A stretch of DNA of 26,817 nt from Pelargonium nanum (lineage: Eukaryota > Streptophyta > Magnoliopsida > Geraniales > Geraniaceae), in assembly GCA_036897485.1 (NCBI GenBank), contig JAYMTF010001054.1, forward strand, positions 1 through 26,817, written 5' to 3'. Of the stretch, positions 9,401 through 17,825 are shown piece after piece; positions within the stretch are counted from its first letter, which is position 1, and each line of letters begins with the position of its first letter. The notes under the pieces were generated by a model that saw only the letters and a list, made by a program, of their open reading frames with translations, made no database searches and was not told where the DNA came from. The translations under genes and the position numbers were made by a program.

Positions 9401-11637
9401 CTACATTTGATGCCCCATTGGGAAGTTGCTATCCGAATTGTGAAGTACATCAAAAGAGCTCTTGAAAAAGGTTTACTCTACGAGATAAATGAGCATATGG
9501 AGATGAGCTGCTATTCAGATACAAGTTTGGTAGGATGCCCTTCTGACTGGAGGTCAACTTTAGGGTATTGTGTTTTATTTGGAGGTAACTTAGGTTTGTG
9601 AAAAAGAACGAAACAAAATGTGGTGGGAAGGTCCAGTGTAGAATATCGAGCAATGGCTAATGTAACATGTGAGTTCGTAAGGTTCAAGCAACATTTTGAA
9701 GAATTGAAGTTTTGCAAGATATCTCCAATGAAACTTATATGTGACAATCAGACCGCCTACACATTGTCTCCAATCCGGTTTTCCACGAGAAGACCGAACA
9801 CAATGAGATACACCGTCATCGTTATAGAATTTGTCAACTCCAACCATAAACTGGCAGATGCCTACACAAAGTCACTTCGGGGTCCTCAAATTGAGTATGT
9901 ATGTAACAAGCTTAGTGAATACGATATCTATGCTTCAGCTTAAGGGGGAGTGTGAAAATTCATGTAACTTAGGTGATAAATTTTTTCGAAATATTGTATG
10001 ATTTGGCGATCTTAATATTTTAAATTGGGTATTGTTCTATGTGAATAAACACAATTTTATCAAATCTTGCACTTGGATAGGTATTGCTCATGCATTAAAT
10101 CTTCTGATAACATCAAATAACTGTATACATGTCTTCAAATTAAGTTTTGCTTTGTCATTCCAAATGACGATAAACAATGCTAATATCCATCATACTTCGT
10201 GCTGCCTTTGAGACACTAAACTAATATTTCGTTCTTATTTACTCATAGCCACAAAATGAACCAGGGACTGGTGAGCTGGCACTTGGCCCTCTCATGTTCG
10301 GAGCTTCAAGTACACTGCTGAATGGTGACCATTATGATATTTACTTCAAAGGAATGCCCATTTGGAATGGAAAGGTGTGTATATTGTTATCCTCTCAGTA
10401 TCCATGCTATCACTCCATCCAGGACTCATATTTTTTTGAACGCCTTCCTCTGTTCAGATTCTTCGAAGGCACGGGGATATGTTTGAGCGTACTTCTAAAG
10501 GATACTATCATGCACATGGCCGTGCTGATGATACAATGAATCTCGGGGGCATTAAGGTATGTATTTTGCCTTTTGGGAGAAGATATATTATTGTGTCAAG
10601 CACCTATCTTTTATTTTTTTTATTTTGTACAATAAGAGAGCACATAGGTTAAACATCAAACCCCCACCCACCCAACCACTTGGGCTGATCCTAATTTGCA
10701 TGCTATGCACACCAACATCATGAAGCAAGCTAATCACTCAGCCTAATATAGAAAGCATGGTCCCCAAGTTTCATTTTGCTATCGATCTCATTATTTTGTT
10801 TATGCCATGCTGTTGTCCTTATTCACATTTTGAGAGATGTAAGTTGTATCTGGTATGCATTAGTCCAGGAATATGTCAAATTTGTACAAGATCAACATTA
10901 GTCTTATACCAAGGCATGTTGGGCCAAGCGGTTGATGCGCTTTGATTTCCCTTTGAGGTCTCAGGTTCGAGCCTCCTTGCCGGCGGTATGGGGTGGGATT
11001 TATGGGTTTAAGGGAAGAGCTAACAACTAACAGGGTGACGCCCCTGCTAGGGGGTGAGAAACACAGACCTTATCAGGCCTGCTGTCCCGTCGCTTATAAA
11101 AAAAAATTAATAATAATAAAAAACATTAGTCTTATGTAGGAACAAGTAGTGCAAATTGAAGTTACGCTTGGTAGCAAACTCTTACGTTTTGTTTTTCTTC
11201 TTTTTCTTGTCATATTTGTCCCATTCTGTGTGGGTAGGTGAGTTCTGTTGAGATCGAACGGATCTGTAACACAGTAGACAACAGTGTCCTTGAGACAGCT
11301 GCTATTGGGGTGCCACTACCTGGAGGCGGGCCTGAGCGGTTGGTAATTGCTGTTGTATTCAAGGATTCAGATCACTCAAAGGCAGACTTGAATAAGTTGA
11401 AAGTGTCCTTTAATTTAGCAGTTCAGAAGAAATTAAATCCTTTGTTCCGGGTATTAATTAATTTTTGCTCCTTTGTTCAAACATTTGGCATTGTACTGGA
11501 CTAAATATGATGCAAAATTGGTGCAGGTTTCTAACGTCGTGCCCCTGTCATCTCTTCCAAGAACAGCGACAAATAAGGTTATGAGAAGGGTGTTGCGACA
11601 ACAACTTGCTCAGCTTGACCAAATATCGAAGCTGTAA
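355..11637 (+). CDS. AAE18: Peroxisomal acyl-activating enzyme, AAE17/AAE18 type (14 exons)
   Basis: Exons: 355..611, 1197..1326, 1447..1715, 4100..4304, 4947..4987, 5061..5186, 5650..5723, 5855..6075, 7654..7748, 7844..8060, 10249..10374, 10458..10556, 11238..11450 and 11527..11637. They sum to 2184 bases, or 727 codons plus stop, with every junction in frame and GT-AG. The protein is an AMP-forming acyl-CoA synthetase of the ANL superfamily. Visible motifs are the phosphate-binding SSGTTGEPK (about 363-371), YCGGTEIGG (502-510), [13 protein letters not shown] (608-620) and the A10 lysine in ATNKVMRR (K708). It ends in SKL, a canonical peroxisomal PTS1 signal. From family knowledge, it activates a carboxylic acid with ATP and CoA for peroxisomal use; Arabidopsis AAE18 is linked to activation of the pro-auxin 2,4-DB. 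Length matches the family (just over 700). AAE17 and AAE18 cannot be told apart by eye. The start is the first in-frame ATG and gives a full N-terminus. Introns 3, 8, 10 and 12 hold transposons, yet no exon is broken. Confidence 0.93.
1803..2570. mobile_element. Long-inverted-repeat MITE (possibly Mutator-like) in intron 3
   Basis: The two ends are imperfect inverted repeats of more than 100 bases. The clearest block pairs 1849-1889 with 2477-2518, and a second pairs about 1900-1920 with 2416-2444. The 500-base centre has no recognisable coding sequence. Long diverged terminal inverted repeats around a non-coding core suggest a non-autonomous Mutator-like or foldback element. The exact ends and the target-site duplication are not resolved. 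Confidence 0.5.
2710..3140 (+). mobile_element. TRIM-type miniature LTR retrotransposon in intron 3
   Basis: Two LTR-like direct repeats, 2710-2855 and 2989-3140, both begin with TGTT and end with AACA. They share blocks such as GTTTTAGTAGTGGAAGC but have many mismatches, so the insertion is old. Directly after the left repeat comes TGGTATCAGAGCT (2856-2868), the primer-binding site complementary to initiator tRNA-Met used by plant Copia and TRIM elements. Directly before the right repeat is the polypurine tract GAGGGGGAG (2980-2988). The internal region is only 133 bases and non-coding, which defines a terminal-repeat retrotransposon in miniature. Flanking pentamers ATATT and ATTTT could be a decayed target-site duplication. 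Confidence 0.8.
3141..4099. other. Rest of intron 3, nothing recognised
   Basis: This AT-rich stretch between the TRIM and exon 4 shows no protein similarity, RNA gene or clear repeat. The open frames in it are short and lack codon character. It ends in the acceptor TAG at 4097-4099. Confidence 0.5.
4313..4463. repeat. Two CT-dinucleotide microsatellites in intron 4
   Basis: Interrupted (CT)n occupies about 4313-4336, and an uninterrupted (TC)11 run occupies 4441-4463. They are likely length-polymorphic. The rest of intron 4 (to 4946) shows nothing else I can name. Confidence 0.8.
6093..6178 (+). repeat. Perfect 41-bp tandem duplication in intron 8
   Basis: The unit 6093-6133 is repeated without mismatch at 6134-6174, followed by the first four bases of a third copy. 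It begins 18 bases after the exon 8 donor and ends where the adjoining LTR starts (about 6176). The lack of mismatches points to recent slippage or duplication. Confidence 0.9.
6176..6950 (-). mobile_element. 5'-truncated Copia retrotransposon, 3' end, in intron 8
   Basis: Read on the minus strand, the remnant begins with the end of the reverse transcriptase (near 6950-6850, with recognisable SQFLNSP and LKYIKGAP). It continues through RNase H (about 6810-6325), which shows [15 protein letters not shown] and ADVFTKSL. It then reaches a polypurine tract with GGGGGAG at about 6316-6322 and a short 3' LTR at 6176-6315 with TG..CA ends. The upstream part carries in-frame stops and shifts, so it is dead. 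The 5' LTR, gag, protease and integrase are missing. It lies antisense to the host gene. Confidence 0.8.
6951..7653. other. Rest of intron 8, nothing recognised
   Basis: AT- and T-rich intron sequence with poly-T stretches near 7231-7256. I recognise no gene or element. It ends in the acceptor CAG at 7651-7653 before exon 9. Confidence 0.5.
8225..8699 (-). other. Possible LTR and unclassified sequence in intron 10
   Basis: If the adjoining minus-strand Copia fragment kept its 3' LTR, that LTR would end at 8699 (..TAACA on the plus strand) and run leftwards into this stretch. I could not find its other end. Bases 8360-8480 contain repeated GGATTGGATTT words and a short inverted TGTTTGAT/ATCAAACA pair, which may be a degraded MITE. 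Confidence 0.3.
8694..8978 (-). mobile_element. Copia RNase H 3' fragment, minus strand, in intron 10
   Basis: The minus-strand frame contains [32 protein letters not shown] and a terminal YAPP, which match the end of Copia RNase H. A GGGGAGTG-type polypurine tract follows at 8696-8703. It is cut off at about 8978, only a few bases from an oppositely oriented Copia fragment. Confidence 0.7.
8985..9950 (+). mobile_element. Decayed Copia RT/RNase H 3' fragment, plus strand, in intron 10
   Basis: The plus strand starts inside the reverse transcriptase ([20 protein letters not shown] near 9030-9090). It continues through the thumb region (VTRPEIS-like and IKYIKRA-like words, with stops) into RNase H with [19 protein letters not shown] at about 9515-9575, LICDNQT and [20 protein letters not shown]. 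It ends at a stop and the polypurine tract AAGGGGGAG (9942-9950). An LTR starting TGTGAAAATT should follow at 9951 and run into the sequence before exon 11. Many stops and frameshifts make it non-functional. Confidence 0.8.
9951..10248 (+). other. Probable remains of a Copia 3' LTR before exon 11
   Basis: This stretch directly follows the polypurine tract and starts with TG, as an LTR should. I could not find its 3' end or a second copy in the window, so its length is unknown. The last bases (acceptor TAG 10246-10248) belong to the host intron. Confidence 0.4.
10894..11135 (+). mobile_element. tRNA-derived SINE with 14-bp target-site duplication, intron 12
   Basis: The identical 14-mers AACATTAGTCTTAT at 10894-10907 and 11122-11135 flank a 214-base body. 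The body opens with a tRNA-like head: an A-box-like TGGGCCAAGCGG (about 10919-10930) and a B-box GGTTCGAGCCT (about 10965-10975). A non-tRNA part follows, then the A-rich tail AAAAAAAAATTAATAATAATAAA. This is the structure of a Pol III SINE mobilised by LINE machinery. The perfect duplication suggests a fairly young insertion. It sits in the sense orientation between exons 12 and 13. A shorter relative occurs at 22278-22370. Confidence 0.9.
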
Positions 11638-13228
11638 ATGACACTGTCCTGTGTTTGTAAATATGTTTGGAATGTCCAGTTATATTTAGAGAGTAAGGCA
11701 TATGAACACTTTGTTTGTGGTGCAGCGTTAGATGAAATAGAGAATAAGCTATTACACCCCAATAGTATTTTGTTTGAAAACTATCCATCGCTAGGCCCGG
11801 CCCGGCCAGGTTCCTTCTTCTAGAGCTTGTAATGATGGCTGAATCTTTTTCCGATATGGAGATAAGAATATCGATAATGGTAACAGAGTGGACAAGGTTT
11901 ACGTTGTTATGTATTCACAAGAGTTTTTTTTCCCTTACCTAACAAGGAAAGCCAGTAGATGTTCAGGGGCTACAACATTTCTTCTATTCAAAAAAAATTA
12001 TTTATGCTTCAATTTAATTTTTTTAATATATTTTGAATAGGATAAAAATATTGAGATATGTATTTTTTTAAATGAACTCATAATCATGTTTATCTTAAGA
12101 AATTATTAATTATGGTTTATTTAGCTTCAACGTGACTATTACTTATATAAATAGAGGCTTAATTCACATTTGTAATCATCAACAATTTCATTCAATAATC
12201 AATAGTTTAGACCTAGATTAGTTAGCAAGCAAATTAGTAGTTGTCGACTAAAAATTGGTGTTCTTGTTGTTCTTCAAAGTTTGGAGCATCTGAAAGTTTG
12301 TGTATGAGCATCGGCATTATTAGTAATTCATTCTATTTAGTTTTTTTACCTTAATTTATTTGTCATTAATTACATGTCTAGTAGCTAAAACTTCATTTTA
12401 AGGGATGAAGGCTTATATGAGTTTGTTTACTATTGTTGTGTAATTTCTTAATGAAAATTATTTGTAAGAGGTTCTCAAGTTTGGTAACTAACTTTATGTA
12501 CAGGAGGGAGCTCAATTCTGACTTTTTCGGGGAATAAATTAAACTTCGGAAGAATGAAATTCGTGCTTCGCAGTTCAAACTTGTGAATTTTGTTTATAAG
12601 GTGTCACATGACTCGCGCTCATAATTTCTTGTTTTTGCTTCGATTAATTTGATTTTCAAAGTACGTGAATGAAGAAGATCAGGTTAAGTGAATGGGTGCT
12701 TGCGAGATTCGGACAAATTCGCAAGTGGCATTTCAATTAACAACGGAAATTCTTGCCATTTACTTTTCAACTTTACCTTGAAAGGCTCTTTGAAATTTAA
12801 TCAATCTTGAAGCTATGATCCCTGTGTTTTTCCTGAATCACTTTCAAAACTACTACTTCTTCTCTATTGTTTAGTCAAATCTAATTTTCATCGCCATCTT
12901 TAAACTTAAAACAAAAAATTTCACACGTTGGTAATACAATTACGACTAATTATTTTGTCTTTCCCTGAGGAAACGACAAACTTGATCTAGATATTTCACC
13001 AATTAGCAATACTAATTGAAAAATATATATTATTCATTAATTATTTCAAAAACAAAATAATTAATTAACAAAACGAACACCGTCGCCAACTTCCGTAATA
13101 GGACATCGTTGTTGATGGCGGTCGTCAACTATGTCGTTAAGAGGCGTCGATGAATCCATCGCTGATGAACAATGACGAGTGCTACAACGATTGAGATATG
13201 ATCGTTGTTGTTACATCGTTGATGATCA
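11638..13228. other. Convergent spacer between the AAE gene and the RPS3 homologue
   Basis: The first 200-300 bases should be the 3'UTR of the acyl-activating enzyme, and the last 100-200 the 3'UTR of the RPS3 homologue read on the minus strand. At 12144-12160 the sequence TTATATAAATAGAGGC is followed by a CAAT-rich stretch, which resembles the TATA/R region of an LTR or a cryptic promoter. I could not find LTR boundaries. No coding sequence was recognised. Confidence 0.4.
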
Positions 13229-15628
13229 TCACCCACGGAAAACGTCAGGACGCCAGATAAGAACCATATCATCCAATGGTGTCATGGGCCCATGCCATCC
13301 CCTAGGATCCCAATCACGCATGATCTTGACCTTGATACCAAGTACACCCTGTCGGAACGTAATATAAACTAATTTAGTAAATCTTGAGTACGTACCAAGT
13401 CATGCAACAAATTATAAATGGAAGAAATAAGAGTACCTTTCGAATTAGAACATGCCGCACGGCTGAGTCAACGTATGCCCCCGCGGCTTGACCAGCGGAT
13501 ATCATGCGACCATCCTTGAACTTCATCGATTTGGCACGCTGAGCCCGGAGCTTTCCACTAACAATAACCTACGTTAACAAATTAAAATCAATACTTCCGA
13601 GAACAAATATAAAGTACGAAAAGACTAGAGGGGACAACAATAGACATACCTCACATCCCAATGCCCCACTCTCCATGATAAACTTCATGACACAATCGCA
13701 AGCACTATACATTCAAGAGATATTCAATTTAAACAACCATCCTAATTCAAGCAAATAACAAGAAGGATATAATGCTGTGAAAATAAGATTATGACAATAA
13801 GTACACTATCCGTGGATAGTTTTATATGAACTCAATACAATGTGAGGGATTTCAATCAGCAGCGTTTTAGGAGAGAAGAAGCTTGGAAGAAGATGTCAAG
13901 ACCCTTGTAGCTAGGTTTTCTTTTGTTTTCTGTAACTGGGCAAGCAGACTGGTTGTGTCTGAGGCTCATGACTTAGCTCAGTTAGGGATTGATGTTTTTT
14001 GTAAATCTTGGGCATTTTTTATTAATATAGCTCGGCCGGTTATAAAAAAAATACAATGTGAGAATAATATATAATTCATTAACTTGAACAATGTTGTTAA
14101 AAAATAAGTAAGTATTCATAACAACAGCAATACAAGACGCCCGCGCACGAGGTAAGTTACACATAAAGGAGATATCCCAAAAGAAATATCTGTGATACTT
14201 GTTTGAATGCAACTAAAATATGGCAAACTATTCCAAACTGTGGCATCATATATAGCAAGAAGCCTGACTATAACTCCTATTAGTATCACACAAACATTGA
14301 GAATTCTCAATTGGCAGAATATATATGAGGGTTAATTACATATAACCCCTATGTGCTTTCCACTTAAAACAGATATATCCCTATAACTTTCAGTAATGAC
14401 AGATAACCCCTATATACGTTCATAGGGGTTATGTGTCAAACATATACGTATGACTTCTTGATGAAAGTGAACATTATATTAAAACACGCTACTGATCATG
14501 TAACCTCGAGGAACTAGCTAGGCATCATCAAAGACTCGATACGTGTTATTCCTACAAATATTCGCCATACGTCAAGTAGTATACATGTAGATGAGGAAAA
14601 CAATGGCAACGTTCGAGTACATACCTCCGGACAGCAAGTCCATCAAGGAGCTTGTAACGCAGGGACTCTGCCATCGCAATGGCATACAAACCCTGTTTGC
14701 GTTGCTTCTCAACAAAAATCTCCAGACTGTTCTCGCGAAACTTGAATCGCTTCTGAACCATACAAGTCAACTCTCTGATCCTTCCTCCCCTCGCACCTAC
14801 TAACAAGCTGTATGTTCATCCTATACCCCAATTGGCAATCACAAGTTTGAGCTTAATACTTACATTGTGTTTTCAACTACAATAAACAAGAAAAAAAGAA
14901 GTAAACAGTGGATTTAACCGCTGGAGCTTAAGTAATATTTGGATTTTGATAGTGAAAATCACATCATAATTGAAACAACTATAATTATTTTCGATCATGA
15001 CAAAAACCTTCTGCAACAAGATTCCTGCGTGATTGTGACAATTGTTTGCTACACAATTGCTACAAATTAGACTTGTGGCCAATAATTTTGTCCCACGTTT
15101 TAGTCGTCACAATCTTGCCCGCAACAATCAAATTCCAATGTTCAAGTATTATGTCGCAATTTTGTCACAAGCATGTCGCACATTGTGACAATCTTGCTAC
15201 TGAATTGCTACGAATACAATTTATGCGTTTTCGATTATGTGGATCATTATACAAACTGTTTTATATAGCTAGCTAGACTCAAATTAAGCATTAGGCAATG
15301 CAAAAATACACAAGCAAAATAAATAAATAATAATTAGCAATTTAATTACCGATGACATTTAGGTGGCTAGTGGCTCTAATTATGATCTGAGTTTGCATAG
15401 GTCTAGCATCGACTCGAACACCTGTGTAGCCATCCTCAGCTAGCTCCCTGGTGAGCAGCTCGTTTAGCTCCGCGAAGAATACTCCGTCAGCCACAAACTG
15501 TTGAACAAAAACTAAAAATAGATTCAGATTTGAATTTGAATTTGAATTTGAAACCCTAATCATAATCATAATCATGATCACAACCCCAACCAACCTACCT
15601 TCCGCTTCTTGCTCATTTGAATGGCCAT
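13229..15628 (-). CDS. RPS3: Divergent 40S ribosomal protein uS3 (RPS3) homologue (6 exons)
   Basis: Minus-strand exons in order: 15599..15628, 15350..15497, 14625..14796, 13650..13704, 13437..13568 and 13229..13348. They total 657 bases, or 218 codons plus stop, all in frame with GT-AG introns. The protein starts [10 protein letters not shown], then [24 protein letters not shown] (11-34), a KH domain whose GxxG loop reads GARG (60-63), [16 protein letters not shown], and the C-terminal [18 protein letters not shown] and [10 protein letters not shown]. uS3 sits on the head of the small subunit at the mRNA entry tunnel. Compared with the plant family as I know it, many normally invariant positions differ: GARG for GEKG, SACDC for RACYG after the exon 3 join, and [16 protein letters not shown] for the usual DGYMISSGQP-KEYID. 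The acidic C-terminal tail is lost. Retained introns show it is not a processed retrocopy. It may be a functional variant or an early pseudogene. Confidence 0.85.
13834..14062 (+). mobile_element. Retroposon with 13-bp target-site duplication in RPS3-homologue intron 3
   Basis: The 13-mers AATACAATGTGAG at 13834-13846 and 14050-14062 are identical. They flank about 203 bases ending in CTCGGCCGGTTATAAAAAAA. Perfect direct repeats and a 3' A-run show target-primed insertion, so this is a 5'-truncated LINE or a SINE. No A/B boxes are obvious, which favours a LINE 3' end. It is in the opposite orientation to the host gene. Confidence 0.75.
14342..14432. repeat. Repeated ATAACCCCTAT words with a hairpin
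   Basis: ATAACCCCTAT occurs at 14342-14352 and 14403-14413, and its reverse complement at 14422-14432. The last two can form an 11-bp stem with an 8-base loop. This looks like the end of a degraded dispersed repeat inside RPS3-homologue intron 3. Confidence 0.5.
15551..15559. promoter_or_regulatory. Telo-box in intron 1 of the RPS3 homologue
   Basis: AAACCCTAA, the plant telo-box, lies 40 bases into the first intron (minus-strand view). Telo-boxes are known in promoters and first introns of plant ribosomal protein and eEF1A genes. It follows a short (GAATTT)n run at about 15533-15551. Confidence 0.5.
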
Positions 15629-15651
15629 AGTTGCATGCAGCTAGATGGCCT

Positions 15652-15735
15652 GAAACCCTAGCTAAGACTGCTTATTATATTGTTACATTCTCCATGCAAA
15701 ACTGGAAACCCTAGCTAAGAGTGCTTATATTGTTA
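15652..15735. repeat. Tandem duplication carrying two telo-boxes in the RPS3-homologue leader/promoter
   Basis: The segment at 15652-15686 is repeated at 15704-15735 with a 3-base deletion and one substitution, a period of 52 bases. Each copy starts with GAAACCCTAGCTAAG, so each holds a telo-box core (AAACCCTA at 15653-15660 and 15706-15713). It lies 24 bases upstream of the start codon at 15628. Confidence 0.7.
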
Positions 15736-15857
15736 CTGTTATGAAAAACAACGATATAGAAGACAGAGAATTGGAGAGAAAGTAGATCTTATTCCTTCAT
15801 CGTTTTGGTACAATAGTTGTCCCTTTGTATGGGGTATAGGAAATACAATACAATAGG

Positions 15858-15866
15858 AAACCCTAA
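15858..15866. promoter_or_regulatory. Distal telo-box upstream of the RPS3 homologue
   Basis: AAACCCTAA lies 230 bases upstream of the start codon. With the copies at 15551, 15653 and 15706 it makes four telo-box cores within about 310 bases. Confidence 0.45.
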
Positions 15867-16031
15867 TATTAGATAATAACATTATAGTAATACTTGTTCT
15901 ACGAGTAACGTATAAGTGATTACTTGTACTAGTGGACATTCATTATTAAATATTCATAACAGTTACATTCTGATATATAATACTAGGGATGTACAACGGT
16001 TGGTTCGGTCGTACTTTTTTTTTTAATATAT

Positions 16032-16136
16032 AAACCAAACCGTCATGGCGGTTTGCTTAAAAACGTAACCGCCAATTAGTTTTTTTTTTTTATGTATGAT
16101 TGAACCAAACCACATCATTATTGGACGGTTTGGTTT
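16032..16136. repeat. Inverted repeat with AAACCAAACCGTC arms
   Basis: A perfect 13-bp inverted pair, 16032-16044 and 16124-16136, encloses further copies of GGTTTG/CAAACC words and T-runs. GGTTCGGTT-rich units of this kind are common degraded dispersed repeats in plant spacers. No family or ends are assigned. Confidence 0.5.
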
Positions 16137-16806
16137 AGTTCGGTTTATCGGTTTGAGTATAGGCATGATATTACAACAAAAATGCAATAAATTTCAAATC
16201 TAAAACCAGATTTGGTTGGTTGGACATTTATAACGAAAATATTGATAATATGATTAGAGGTGTGGAGTGAAATTTGAATTTGTCTTCAGTTTAATGATTT
16301 ATAGCAATTTGTTTTTGTGTAATGTTCTTGTATACCCATTTGTTACTGAAGAGTTAAAGTTAGAGAATGAGGGTAAATTTAACGAGGAAGATGGTATATT
16401 TACAAAAGAGTTGACAATTTGACCAATCAAATAATAACAAGTGTCACAAATTTTTTTTTTCTTTTGCTCGTAATTTTTAGGACAAACGGATATCATGTGG
16501 CGCTTTAATTGCACCAAAATTTGCAAGAACTATTGATTCAATTTTTATTTATTTTTTCATACAATTGTGGTCCAATTCCTCTTAAAATTAATTTCCGCGA
16601 TTGATATAGGGATATAAATATTTGGAGAGAAATATTAGATCATATTAATCAAAGTAATGTTATATAGTTACTCAACATTACTCAAGTTTACTAATCGATT
16701 TGAATAATTAATATGTAATGTTAGTCGCGATCTTTAAATTTTAGGACAAACGTGTTTGGTGCTTCAGTCACTAAAACTCCTCGAGTTTTCATTTTCTCTT
16801 TTGCAG

Positions 16807-17190
16807 ATGAAGAAACGAATCTTGCAATGGAAAGTTTGAAGTGGTCTTGGCTATCTCAATAGTTCATTTGCTTCCGAGATTGGTCAAATTTTATGAGTCG
16901 TGGTGGCAGATTTTGTTGGATTGCATTTCGCGGGTTACCTCTGCAGACTTGGTGCCATAACACCTTGGCAAGTATTTCGAAGATCTTTGGAGAGCTGCTG
17001 TTTGTACATCCGAACTTTGAAACAGGTCACAATCTCGATCAGGTGCAACTCTTGATTCACTCGGATATGTTATCATATATCTCTAAGGTTGTCACGATTA
17101 GATACGGAAAATCGATATACCCAATCTCTGTCAAAAAATGTGGGAGTTTGCCTCAACTCGTTGCGTCTCCGGACAGCACTTGTACCCTCC
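16807..17190 (+). pseudogene. DUF4283-like (LINE/retroelement-associated) gene fragment
   Basis: The plus strand encodes ESLKWSWLSQ (about 16829-16858), a stop, then from 16893 RGGRFCWIAFRGLPLQTWC, IFGELLFVHPNF and YGKSIYPISVKKCG. The order aromatic-W-aromatic..GLPLxxW..G..LxVHPxF..KSIYPISV matches the DUF4283 fold found in plant LINE ORF1-like and zinc-knuckle proteins. There is no good start, a stop lies upstream, and the frame ends at 17228 without the downstream zinc knuckle or reverse transcriptase. It is best read as a decayed fragment. The identification rests on motif spacing only. Confidence 0.5.
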
Positions 17191-17228
17191 CTCCTCCTCG
17201 AGGCGTGATACATAAATGCCTCGCATGA

Positions 17229-17825
17229 GAGCCACGCAAACTCCTCGCCTACACAGTTAGCCACCTATCTTGCACTAACACGAATACATAATTCGTAGTA
17301 CGATACGATACGTATACGAAACACGTCGTTTTTATAAAATTTAGAATACAATACGTTACAATACGTTATGTAAACAAGATCAATACAATAATTAAGAACA
17401 GGTGTAATTACGCAAAACCTCCATGTGGTATTGCACACAAACACATACCTAAAAGGGTGGCATTGTGCTCAAAGCTCCTCACTAGAGAGGGTCATACAAG
17501 TACACAACCTTAGGTCACAAAGAAACAACATTTTGTGTCAAGACTATGGAAAGAAGAAAAACAAATCACAAGAATCAACAATCAAGAACAATGGTATTCT
17601 AATTTCTTCTTCTTCTTTTGAAGCATGGTATTCTAATTTCTAAATATAAATAATGAACGAAAGATCCTAGGATGAATTTTCATGGATACCCATACTAGAG
17701 GATGCAGATCTATTAGTTTCTCATAATCAGAAAATGTAAATAAATTATGGTACATATGACAAACCTCAAATAATTTTTTTTTTTTTTCAATCAATTGAAT
17801 CCCTGGTTCTTCATGCACACAATAA
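17229..17825. other. 3' flank of the coiled-coil gene, nothing recognised
   Basis: Includes the probable 3'UTR of the coiled-coil gene (minus strand, just below 17826) and AT-rich spacer. Around 17299-17370 repeated ACGATACG/ATACGTTA words suggest a degraded repeat. No coding sequence was recognised. Confidence 0.4.

Noticed and set aside
10908-10980. tRNA-like gene (A and B boxes)
   Set aside because: There is no cloverleaf with paired acceptor ends. The segment is the head of a SINE with an A-rich tail and target-site duplications.
355-11637. Possible pseudogenisation of the AAE gene by its many insertions
   Set aside because: All 14 exons stay open, in frame and with GT-AG junctions. Every insertion lies within an intron.
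12140-12260. LTR or promoter suggested by TATAAATAGAGGC and a CAAT-rich stretch
   Set aside because: No TG..CA boundaries, primer site or second copy could be found, so only a spacer note is kept.
14990-15230. Repeated TTGTGACAAT/TTGCTAC words in RPS3-homologue intron 2
   Set aside because: The words are short, irregularly spaced and without clear ends. They may be subterminal repeats of a decayed DNA transposon, but this is too weak to call.
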